From positions 1,364 through 61,410 of the forward strand of contig CAMPET010000070.1 in assembly GCA_946803715.1 (NCBI GenBank): a DNA stretch of 60,047 bases, in the 5' to 3' direction. The notes beneath the pieces were generated by a model that made no database searches, was not told the DNA's origin, and saw nothing but the letters and a program-made list of their open reading frames with translations. Source of the stretch: Beroe ovata (taxonomy: Eukaryota > Ctenophora > Nuda > Beroida > Beroidae). The position numbers were made by a program, and so were the translations under genes. The first letter of the stretch is position 1, and every line of letters starts with the position of its first letter. Positions 22,756 to 33,864 of this stretch are shown here, in pieces.

Positions 22756-25700
22756 ATGAACGTAACATGTTTCAATACAAGTTTTGAAAGTGGACATATC
22801 TACCAAGATTCCAGATATTTCGATCAGGAAGCCGACATTTCACTGGGATTACTGCTCATCATGATAGGTCTGTTACCGGGAAAAGATAGTGACATTTACT
22901 GTGGTTTGATGTCACTCTTTGACATAACCACGAAAAAATAATACAGAATTGCGTCCGGTTTTTGTTGTGAGCGCGGCTTTATTTCCCGAATCGAGAGCCC
23001 CCACGGAAATAAAAACCGGGCTCCAAAAAATGGTACCGAACTGGAAAGGGGCTATGAAATAACTGGTATATCTGACTGGAAAGGGGGCTAGGGAATGACT
23101 GATATAACTGACTGGAATAATAAGGGGCTAGGGAATAACTGGTATAACTGACTGGAATTATAAGGGGCTAGGGAATAACTGGTANTGGTATATCTGACTG
23201 GAAAGGGGGCTAGGGAATGACTGATATATCTGACTGGAAGGGGGGCTAGGGAATGACTGATATAACTGACCTGTTTTCAGGATTCGTTGGGGGAGTTGGT
23301 AACATCTTCTCCCTCGTTCTACTCCTTTACAACCAACATCTCGTCAAGATAAAGATAACCTGGATCCTGTTCATTGCCATGGCCGTTGTGGATGCTACCC
23401 AGGTAACTGTCATCATGTCATCACTGATTGTGTGATGTCATCAGTGATGACTCATCACTGCGTGTACTGTCATCATCGGTTACTATGGTACCACTACATG
23501 CCTGTATGGTGAAGGAGGGAGTATTAGTAGTGTAAGAGAAAAAGGAGGAATCGGAATTGATGATAAATTGTGAAGAAGGGTGGTGAATTTGAAAGAAAGT
23601 AGTGACGATAAATGTGAACAGAACATTCTGTACATGGTATAATATACATTGTTCAGTGTATATTCTATGCATAGTACAATGCACATTATCTATACATTGT
23701 ACACGGTACATCCTATACATTATCTATACATTATACATTCTCTCTCCCAGATAATCCCAACGCTGGTGTGCGGGGTACTGCTATTTCACAAGAGGTTCCC
23801 CACACCCACTTCCCTTACACTCGTATGGGGCATACGTCTGGGAGGTTTTGTCAATAACGTGAGTTTCTCTCAAAAATACCGCCACACCCACGTCAATACG
23901 CACACCTACGTCAATATCATAGTGTCCAATAGTAGTTCGCAGAGTGCATGTCCAGTTTCACGGTGAAATTTCACTGCCATTATTGGGTGGGTGAGAATTA
24001 CTGCTATCATAAGTACCTATANCGGGGTACTGCTATTTCACAAGAGGTTCCCCACGCCCACTTCCCTAACACTCGCATGGGGCATACGTCTGGGAGGTTT
24101 TGTCAATAACGTGAGTTTCTCTCAAAAATACCTCCACGCCCACGTCAACATCATAGTGTCCAATAGTAGCTCGCAGAGTACATGAAAATGTGTTGTCCAC
24201 TCTCACGGTGAAATTTCACTGCCATTATTTGGTGGGTGAGAATTACTGCTATCATAAGTACCTATAATAGGTAATGGGGCTTCATGTATGTCCTATCATA
24301 ATGTGGGATCCTGGAATGTGTAACGTGCTTCATGGTGGGTGGTAAAGAATGTTCGAATTATAATCAATCACACGTGAATTAATATGATGTGGGCAAGAGA
24401 TTCTTGACTTAACTGTATCAAGTTAACACATTGAGATCCTTAATCGAACTGCTCCAACCTATTAATTTAACCGATTATAAGTGCTAAAACTATGACACAG
24501 GATAAGTGATGATTACTAACTTAATCGTTTATTCCACAGGTTTTCCCGTTCATAGCTCAACTCATAAGCTTCCTCCTCACAGCTATAAAAGGTGTTGTCT
24601 ACACATTCCCCTTCCAATCAAGGTAAGAAGAATCCGAAGCCGTGATTTCCGATGAAAAAGGAACTAGATTTGTGATTCCTTACCAAACTATCTTGAAATA
24701 CAGAAAAGCGATCCAAAATTTACCAGACTTATTAAAACCGTCGCTGAAGCCATTGCTATTGAAACAACCAAATCTTGATCCAGGTATTTCCTGACCTCTA
24801 ATCGCACGGGCGTTGCTATAGTGTGTTGCTTCGCAACAAACATCTGTCTGGAATCCCTTCTCTTCTCCTCTGTCTACGACTTCGCTTACAGCACGTGTAC
24901 AGGTGAGATATTCCTAACTGGAAAACCAAACAAAAACTAGGATTGTGAATGGATACTAATCTCATCACTATAGCATCAGACCCAAAAACCTGGCAAATCT
25001 CCAAAACATCACTCAACTTTGGGCAAATATCCTACCTCTTTTCTCCCTCACAGGTATACCTAAAGTGGTCGTGAACCCCACCAGCCCTACACTATTCTAC
25101 TATATCTGGGTTAAACTCATTCTCGCACTTCTGCCCTTCACTCTGACCATCTGTGGAAACATCCTGCTAGGTAAGCTGATGTGTAATACTGCAATCTCAC
25201 TACAACTAAACATTGAACAATGAAAAAAAGGATAGACACACGCACACACACACACAGGTATAGCAGTGGTCAGATCACACCGTTTCCTGATACGTCGGAA
25301 GAACGACAGATCTCATGACAGACGGAGTTCCGATCACGTGATAGCAGAGTCAGGGAAACGTGCTCTCACAACTGCATTCCTACTCGTGATCACTAACGTG
25401 ATCGGGTATTCGCTACAAAATGGAGTACTGGTGAGCTAGATAACCAATGGATTACTCAATAATTGCGAGGAATTGAATACGAAATGATCGTTCAGCAGAA
25501 ACGATTGTTGGATCTCATAATTCGGACCTTATATTTCAGTTTTTCTACCTACTGAAGTACCCGAATCCTCCTTCTCACGTGACAAACTATCCAGCATACA
25601 TCCGTATTCTCGCAGGTGAACAATCAATTGAAGAAAACGATGATTGAAGATAAATATTAACTGCTGAAACTAATGAGAATCCCTCAAATCGATGATCGTT

Positions 25701-26652
25701 TTCATCCAAGCGATTACAATGCTATCAATCGCAGATCTACTGTTACCAGCCCTGAATGCGGGTGCCAATTCAGCCATCTACATATTCCACTATCTGCCTT
25801 CACTACAAAGAGCGAAATCGGAAAGAGGTGCTAGCAAGGTATGTGGTACACAGAATCGTGCACATTGAGAATCACGTGGTTAAGATTGAACAACATGAGG
25901 GAAATATCCGAAAATAGGGAAACATCCTCTAAAATTGCTGAAAACGAAAGCGGGAGAAAGGAAATTACGCATTCAAGGTGTACACCATTAATCTACACCA
26001 TCCATATCACTATGACAGGCGTTAAGCAGTACCCCACTGAAGGAGCAAAACGCAGGGCAGTGTGTAGCGGTGGCAGGTGTGAGGGATGCTAATCTTATGA
26101 CAGGGTGAGAACTATGGCGATCGTGAGGTCGAATTATCGGTAGTTCATTTGAACAAACTCCTGTACATTTCATATTATTTCCAATTAAAATTATTTACTC
26201 TCCAATTAAAGCATGATCGGCCAAAATAGAAATGTAATGAATTCATCGTACAACTTATTCGCAGGCCAGACTGTATCGTGCTTCCCGATCTTAAAACAGC
26301 CGGGATTATAATCGAGGATCGGAGTCGAAAAGATTCGATCACCGATCGCATCGAGAAAACAACGGTCAAGAAAAGGATCAGTTTCGACGAGAACCGATAT
26401 TCGTTTGAGAAGAAAAGTGATGATCAGATATTCATGGGGAGTGGTAGCAGAAATAGTGCTAACAAGAAACCGGAAAACATTAGGTGTTGCTGTGTGCATG
26501 AAGAAATAGTCGTTCTGAGGGAATTGGATGAAAAAATGAATGAGAAAATAGAATGTCGCATGATAAATGATGGTAAAATTGTGAATGGAAGTTTGATGAA
26601 CGGTGAAAATGAAGATTCATTGCAGATTGAATATGAAACATCAATAAAATGA
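22756..26652 (+). CDS. Divergent rhodopsin-like G-protein-coupled receptor
   Basis: Exons 22756-22867, 23281-23402, 23751-23858, 24540-24622, 24784-24902, 25054-25170, 25258-25430, 25540-25615 and 25711-25838 join in frame to 346 residues with seven hydrophobic segments. Class A signs: GN in helix 1 (GGVGNIFSL), Asp in helix 2 (AMAVVDA), SRYF at the helix 3 end where DRY is usual, and NSAIY in helix 7 in place of NPxxY. Two N-glycosylation sequons (NVT, NTS) lie in the short N-terminus. The next exon from 26265 gives either a 9-residue tail stopping at 26294 with the strong donor, or, by a weaker phase-1 donor (GAAAGAG|GTGCTA) and acceptor at 26269, a charged cytoplasmic tail of about 125 residues ending at 26652. 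Ligand and subfamily cannot be named. Exon 3 is present twice (see the 24022 entry). Confidence 0.8.
23040..23280. repeat. Minisatellite in receptor intron 1, containing an N
   Basis: Repeats of about 40-50 bp built from AACTGGTATATCTGACTGGAA and GGGGCTAGGGAAT. An N at 23185 sits inside the array, so the copy number is unreliable. The array abuts the acceptor of receptor exon 2. Confidence 0.85.
24022..24260 (+). repeat. Near-identical second copy of receptor exon 3 and following intron
   Basis: After an N at 24022, about 240 bases repeat 23775-24015 almost exactly, including most of exon 3 and its donor. The second copy lacks the exon's first 23 bases and its acceptor, so it cannot be spliced normally. 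A haplotype or overlap error at a contig join is the simplest reading; a real exon duplication is less likely. Confidence 0.8.
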
Positions 26653-27574
26653 ACAAGCTAAGGAGGATCGTGATAAGATTCACCATCACGAAAAAAGGAA
26701 GACTTAAATTTTCACAAAAATTAATCAATAACAATATGCCTGTAAATCATAGATTTGACGAAAACTTGTGCTGCTATATGAAATATGAAGAGGTTAAATT
26801 AAAGGTTGATGTGTCTTATTTCTTTATTTATTGAAGCCACATTCTTATTCTTACGAGTTTAAATATACAGTAAGTAAGAACATTGATTAAAACTTCTATG
26901 CAAAAAAGGTTTTAAGAATATTATTCCTTCATAATCAAAACCGAAATTATCGTAAACGTATATGCCCTATTCAAGCCACAAACTGTATTCATCACCAACT
27001 CAACAATCGAATTTTAACGCAAACTTCACTTAGCTGTCTCAATAATAATAATCATACTCACACACATTACATGATGCAAACATAAATTAAATTTCGCAAA
27101 AAATCAAAACATTGGAAGTAGTAAAAGTCTCGTGACAAAACTTTGGAACCTAGTAAACATACATGTCAGGCAATTCAATTGATAGGTTATTAAGATTGTC
27201 TAGGTCGATAAGAGAGTGTAATGATTCGGAAGGCGAAACGTCTCCTCCTCTGAAAATGGAGAAATCATAGTATGGGGTGAACGTTGAAGGGTTGCTTTAG
27301 ACCCTCGCTGGTAACTTGATAACACCCTACATCTTATAAACACAACATAAATATAGTAACTTCTCGCGCATATTTTCCACGCGATCGATTGTAAGAACGC
27401 GCGTGGCGCTTGTGATCGGATGAATTGGTTGTGCCGGAAAATTCGAGTCGCGCGCGACGCAAACCAAACAGATAAACAGCGACAGCCCGAAAAGCAACGC
27501 GCATTTCATTCCAGGAATCCATAATTACCTCACTAATGACTGCCCAAACTCATCAATACAACACTCCCAATTTC
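26653..27574. other. Convergent intergenic region between receptor and EFR3
   Basis: AT-rich 3' flanks of two convergent genes. Only short frames are seen (for example 26649-26834), none recognisable. A CGCG-rich patch at about 27365-27500 overlaps the EFR3 3' side. Confidence 0.5.
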
Positions 27575-30500
27575 TTACTTGAAGCTGTTGAATATCTGCT
27601 GCTTGAGGGCGGTGATCTGTGAGAATTTTTCAGAACTCCGGGCCATACATTCGTCATACGATTCCTGACTTATCAGTCGCTCCTTAGAGGTGGACCCAAG
27701 TGCAGACTGCTGTCTGTGTTGCAGCGCTTGCTTCAGAGTATCGAATGTGATCTCCTCTTTCAGGCTTATCTGAGGGGAAATGCTGCTCGAAGTTATCGTT
27801 GTTTTCCTAATTGACCTTACCCTTGACACAACATATTCTGACCCTTGACACCATTCCTGACCCTTGACACCTCACCTGTACATCTGAGACTCTAGCGTCC
27901 AGGAGGGTAGCCCGTAGAGACTTCACTGACTCTGGCGTGCGTGGAACTGTCAGTCCTAGGAAGGAAAATGAGTTGGGACCTATTTGACAAGTTGGCAGTT
28001 GCTTTTCATTCGCAATAGGGACCATGTTTGCTTCTTCTATGTTACTCTATGTACCTAATACCTATGCTACGTCACATGCAAAAATAGGAACTTGTTGAGC
28101 TCAGCTCGAATATAGCGGCACTAGCTCCAGGGGCAACATAATTATGTTCCAAATTGGGAAAGGGGGCTCTTTCTATCAGTTTCTATCAATCGTCGTTCAT
28201 TCTCTCAAATTCAATCGAAAATTGATCAAGTCTATTTGAACATGAACAACTGAAACTACGTTACACTGTTACTACACCCCCTTGAAACATCTAGCAGCTG
28301 AAATAACTGAGGTTGGCCAGTCCATGCGCTTGGACACTAAGATCGAAATTTTCGATTCATCTTATATTATGCTCAGAATTTCGGGTCACCAAGCGAATGG
28401 ACTGGACAAAGTCATTCTTTCGGACGTTAACAACATGAGCCAACCAGCGAATTCACTTACCATCAACTGATGTTTCACTTGGCTCTAAAATACAAAGATT
28501 TGGGAAATGAATGATTTATCTTAAATCAAAGTTCTTGATTATCAGGTACTTCTGATAAGGATGATATTTTCCTGATTCCGCAAATTCACCCTCTCATCTC
28601 CTCACAATCTCGAGTAACTCACTTTTCTTGCACTGATAAGGGTCTGATAAGCGGTCCACGTTAGTCCCCTGTTGGTTCAGACACTCTGATACGATACTAG
28701 CGTCGAACAGGTATGACGACAGGGATTCTGTGCTCTCATCAGTAGAGTTTATCTCACTGAGAGGAAGAGAGAGAGAGGGATGATATCGGAAAAACTCGCG
28801 CACACCACAAAATTTGTGGTTATCAGCTACTTTGGGCTGGCGTATTGGGGTGTTTTGTAGCAGCCAGACATTGTTCCAGAAACTCTCATCAGAAGTAACA
28901 TTCTTAGCGTTCACGTCTATCTTTTCTGGCGTACCCTCAGTATTCAGTAATGATGGAAAAGCACGCCCATTCCACACCCACCTGTCCTTATCGATGCAGG
29001 AGAAAGCAACACCGGGTAAGAGGTGCGGTTTGTCAGCTTGTCTCTTCCTAATGATGTTATTGATGTGCTGTAACAGTGCTTCGTTACGTGAGTACCTGTA
29101 GAGAGTGAGAGTGATGAGAGATACAATGAATTATATACAGCAATATTGTATGGTTAACCATTGTGCGGTTTACCACTGTGTGGTTTACCATTGTGTGGTT
29201 TACCTGGCTGCGAAGACCAGGAAAGCAGCAACCAGTGCGTGTATGATGTTAGAATTACTCCTACTATTTGGGGATGCTGCTACTTCATCCTGCAGTCCAA
29301 ATACCATGTATACCAACTCAACCAATACCTGATATTCAATTCATGAAAAACTTTATCTTTCCTTCTGGAATCAGTTTAGTTCCAGATATAGGCCAAATCC
29401 AATCAGTTTGAAATTAATCCGCCCTTCTCCCTACCCCTCCTCCCCTGCCCTCCTTAGCACCCACGATAGAGCTACGGCAGAGCTCCAACAATTTGCTCTA
29501 GTGTGACTCAATCCCCCTATCAGAAGCTATATATCCCTCAGCTTTTTCTCATGTGTACCTCATCAACAGGGACCTCCAAGCACCACAGCACTGCAGTCCT
29601 GAAGACGCACGTGTAATTGTCCAGATCGTTATCTTCCTTGAGTAGACTCTCATACAAGTGGAGGTAGATCTCAGGACCGTTCCTCTTGAAGAAGAGAACG
29701 TCTTGTTTCTTCTGAGCGCCTGGGAAGGAGGGAATCACACGTTATTTCAGTATCACGCGTTATTTCAGTATAACGCGTCATGACGGTAGGTATAGCGCGT
29801 TTTTTCACGGTTACGCATTGACTTAGTCGCAGTCTTACTCAGTACTCACCAACGAAGATGTTCTCCTCTGGCAGTTCGCCAAGTGTGACTGACGGTACAA
29901 CCTTCTCGTGATTGTTGTGTCTGTCCAGGATTGAGTGGAAGATCTGCTGGGTCATCGCCCGGGTCTTAGCTTCATCGGATATTGAGAGCCGCTAAAATGA
30001 TTTGGGTTAGTGTGTGTACACTGTACTGTGTGTGCCTCAGAAATAGTCTGAAATCTTAGGAACAATTATCTCAAAATTTCAACTACAGTATTCTTTATTC
30101 ACGGCTACTAATGCGATCATTACTTTGAACCCAAGAAATGGAAAATATACCCCCTCTCTTCTCACAAACCTGAAGAGGTATGATCAGTGAAAGTGGGAAA
30201 AGTGTTGGTAAACCCACTGCCTTATCACTGGTCGATACATTGAGCAGTGACGTAATCTTTATGATACACTGCAGGAGCATAGTCTCGTATTGAGCATCTT
30301 CTTCCGTATCGAGAGACGAGGGCAGATTCTGGAGAATGAACGTGCACACCTCGATCTTCTGGTATGTTTGGATACCATGGGAAAATTGACCGACTGACAG
30401 GACCAGGCTGTCTTGGAACACTTTTTCTCCTGGGATGAGAGGATTTGTAGCGAGGATGGACTATGGTTATCAAAATAGTGTTAGAGTAGGAGAGATGATT

Positions 30501-33355
30501 CGGTGGAAAAATGGTGCCGTCGGTCTTCATTTGAGACCCTAGAAACGGAAGTATGGATTCACTCATTTCAATTTTACCGATACTCAGATCAAAAACTCGA
30601 AAAAAATTTCGTCCCATTTTCATGCAAATTCTATGCATTCCCATGTATTTTTGGACGCTGAATCGATTCCCGGTCACATTTTGGCTCTATCTCGCTTCCC
30701 TGAGGAGTTGTTCGTCACGTGACTTCTAAACTAATATCTGAGAAGAAATCAGAATTTCACTCGATTTCCCGATGAGCTAGCTCAAAAATTCCTCCGGATT
30801 TGAATTCTACGTCAAAAAATAGGCCAGGAACACATATTTTTAGTATGCTCCCTGTAAAATAGTGTTTGGCCGTTTTTTGGTGTCCGTGTGTCTCATTGAA
30901 TTTCGCGTTTTTGTTATGTTTGCTTCCCACAGGTTTGAAATCGTCATTTGGGCGTGGTTACATGTCGAGTATGAACTTCAAATCATCGCCAAGAGGGTCG
31001 ATACTTATAGTGTGAGAATAGGAGAGATGATTTGGTGGAAAAATAATGACGTCAGAGCTAGAAAAGTCCTCATTCGAGGCCCTCGAAATCGACGTACAAA
31101 AGTGGGGAGTCACTCGATTCAATTTCACCGATCTCGGATCAGAAACTCGAAGAAAATTTTTCGTCCCATTTTCATGCAAATACTATGCATTCCCAACTAT
31201 TTTTGGACGCTGAATCCATTCCCGGTCATATTTTGGCTCTATCTCTCTTCGCTGAGGAGCTGTTGGTCACGTGACTTCTGACCTTACATCTGAGAAGAAA
31301 TCAGAATTTCACTCAATTTCCCGATGAGCTAGCTCAAAAATTCCTCCGGATTTGAATTCTACGTCAAAAAATAGGCTAGGAACACCTATATTTAGTATGC
31401 CCCCTGTAAAATAGTCTTGGGCGGTTTTTTGGTGTCGGTGTGTCTCATTGATTTTCGAGTTTTTGTTGTGTTTGCTTCTCACAGGTTTGAAATCGTCATT
31501 TGGGCGTGTCGTCACGTCGAGTATGAACTTCAAATCTTCGCCAAGAGGGTCGATACTTATAGTGTGAGAGTAGGAGAGATGATTTGGTGGAAAAATAATG
31601 ACGTCAGAGCTAGAAAAATCCTCATTCGAAACCCTCGAAATCGACGTACAAAAGTGTGGAGTCACTCGATTCAATTTCACCGATCTCGGATAAGAAACTC
31701 GACGAAAATTTTTCGTCCCATTTTCATTCAAATATTATGCATTCCCATGTATTTTTGGACGCTGAATCGACTCCCGGTCACATTTTGGCTCTATCTCGCT
31801 TCCCCGAGGAGCTGTTCGTCACGTGACTTCTAACCTTTCTAACCTAACATCTGAGAAGAAATTTCCCTCGATTTCCCGATAGGCTGTCGTCGGCTGGTAC
31901 AACCATTTAATAGCGAATATTAAATAATGTACCAACCTTGTATGGTCTCGAGGGAGACATTTTCCTCATTGCACGTCGCCACACTCAACTTCATATACTT
32001 CAACAATCGTCCAAATATCTCGAGTATGGTTGGACCGATGCTCTCGCAGGAAGCAGATGTCACTGCAGACGATACGACTTCGACAATACTGCACCTGAAC
32101 ACAAGGAAATATTTTAAGGGAGTTGAAATGTATCCAGCACTTGAGATTGCTTAAAGTGGAGCGGATATCGATATCCAATAAATTTCATTAAATGGACCAG
32201 CGACAAACATTGAGGTCCCACCTGAGCGGCGCTCCACCACCTTTATGCTCATCCAAGTGGGCGAGTAACAAATCCACCGCAATGTACGCACTTGACATCT
32301 GTATCGAATGCATGATCAGGTTCATGCAATGAATAGGGAATTTGTTCGGTATCCACAACTTCTGATTATCCAGGAAGTGTAGAAACGGCATCATCAGAGA
32401 CTTGATGTGTCCGTAGGATGCCCGACTAACAAGATCTTGGAGTACGTGCCGAGCGAGGATATCGGGATCGATATCGGCTATCGGATCGGAATTCTCACTT
32501 TCCCACGGTGACATTGACCGAGTTTGGCCGGGGGATGTGGCCGAGGTTGTGTACCCCTCGTGAATGTTCACGAGGAGACCCCGCATTATTTTCTGGATAT
32601 GGATATCCTCCCAGATGTTAACTTGGAGATCATCGGACACAGTCTTCAGGATGACCCCCTGTAAACCGCGGAGTCCTGCCTGACGGACAGCCCGACTTGT
32701 GTCATTCTTCACATTGCTCCAACACATGGAACTAAACTTGGAGACGAAGAAATCGTAGCGGCGATGGTAGGACGGAGTATCCTCCTGGATGTTGGCAAAA
32801 TGGGCAAAACTCGTCGATCCGAGGACTTGGAGCGTCGGTTCGGGCGATTCCAGGAGTTTTTGTACCATTCGCAGGAACGATTCGACAAACAGGTTGATTG
32901 AGGCGGAGCGGCACGCTTGGAGAAGCTGCTCCATCGCTTTCATTGAGATCGTCGCGAAGTCTTTCCGTCGGTGATCTACGTAGTAACTTAGGTATTCCGC
33001 CTGTGAGGGAACTCATCAGTACTCATCAGTACTCATCAGTACGTCTTTCACTAGAGAAATAGATGATGTCGAGCCATCATCAACAGGGGAAGATATGAAT
33101 TGTCTGGGAGTGATCGCAGCCCTTTTTGCACAAATTTAATGAGATTCATACGAATAAGGGACATTCCCCTATGAAAATGTTTCTTACCAAGTAGTTGCCA
33201 ATTCTGTCCAGCTTCCGAGGATTGGTGAGGGCGTAATAGGTGAGTTTCTGCATCTCACCCTTCACCAGCCCGTCCACTGGGTCAACGGGGAAAATGTTGT
33301 CCACGTGTCGCTTATACCGTGGTCTACACTTGACGCAACACCACGTGCAACTCAT
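27575..33355 (-). CDS. EFR3: EFR3 homologue, plasma-membrane PI4K anchor
   Basis: EFR3 is a palmitoylated armadillo/HEAT-like rod that recruits the TTC7-PI4KA complex to the plasma membrane to make PI4P. Eleven exons join without a phase error: 33188-33355, 32222-33000, 31937-32094, 30170-30429, 29850-29991, 29559-29719, 29204-29328, 28623-29095, 28461-28484, 27876-27979 and 27575-27769. Total 862 residues; human EFR3A has 821. The start MSCTWCCVKCRPRYKRHVDN has the Cys cluster used for membrane anchoring and the RPRYKR.VDNIFP family signature. EDTPSYHRRYDFFVS, LQGVI.KTV.D and a late EEITFDTLKQAL also match the family. One exon is only 24 nt. The intron between 30429 and 31937 holds a tandem array of about 540-bp units. 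Confidence 0.93.
30470..31890. repeat. Tandem array of about 540-bp units in an EFR3 intron
   Basis: About 2.6 copies; the marker GGAGAGATGATT recurs at 30489, 31021 and 31573, spacings 532 and 552 bp. Plus-strand open frames of about 139 codons occur at the same place in two copies (30862-31281 and 31417-31833) and minus-strand frames also persist. None begins with ATG. A 44-bp piece of the unit is also found near 19798-19841, so the unit belongs to a dispersed repeat. Function unknown. Confidence 0.85.
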
Positions 33356-33435
33356 GGTCAGGGGAGTGGTGTCAAGAGAGTGGTGTCAGGGGAGTTGTGT
33401 CAGGGGAGTGGTGTCAAGAGAGTGGTGTTAGGTAC
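33356..33435. repeat. GGGAGTGGTGTCA repeats just upstream of the EFR3 start
   Basis: Imperfect direct repeats of about 20 bp begin immediately 5' of the EFR3 ATG (minus strand). They would lie in the 5' UTR or core promoter. No known motif is recognised in them. Confidence 0.75.
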
Positions 33436-33864
33436 TAGTATGGTTATCAATGATGGCGGAGATGAGAGGCTATCGAATTGTATTTACATGCTTCGCCATG
33501 CCTGAAAATAGGTACTCATTTGGTTCGAATTCCTACACTGCCAATACAATTGGGAACAAACAAGTCGATATAAGATGAATGGACTCGAATACAATGTGCA
33601 AAATATATGGAGATTTGTCATAAGATAATCATTCCTAATCAAAACGGTGTTTATGTAGGAAAAATTGAAATTAACATTAAAATGATTCAAATAATTCTGT
33701 ACAATAAAGCAATAAACTCATCTCAATCCATCTATAAACAATTATAAACATCAATACCTATCATTACTTCATTTAAAGCAGAAAATCGCTTCTAGTACCT
33801 ATTCATTTGGGTACCGAAATGAATAGGTGAGCTTTTGAAAACCTAAATCGACGTTCACCAACAT

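Noticed and set aside
30862-31833. Two plus-strand frames of about 139 codons as genes
   Set aside because: They start with GTG/TTG, lie inside an EFR3 intron, repeat with the tandem unit, and the opposite strand is equally open.
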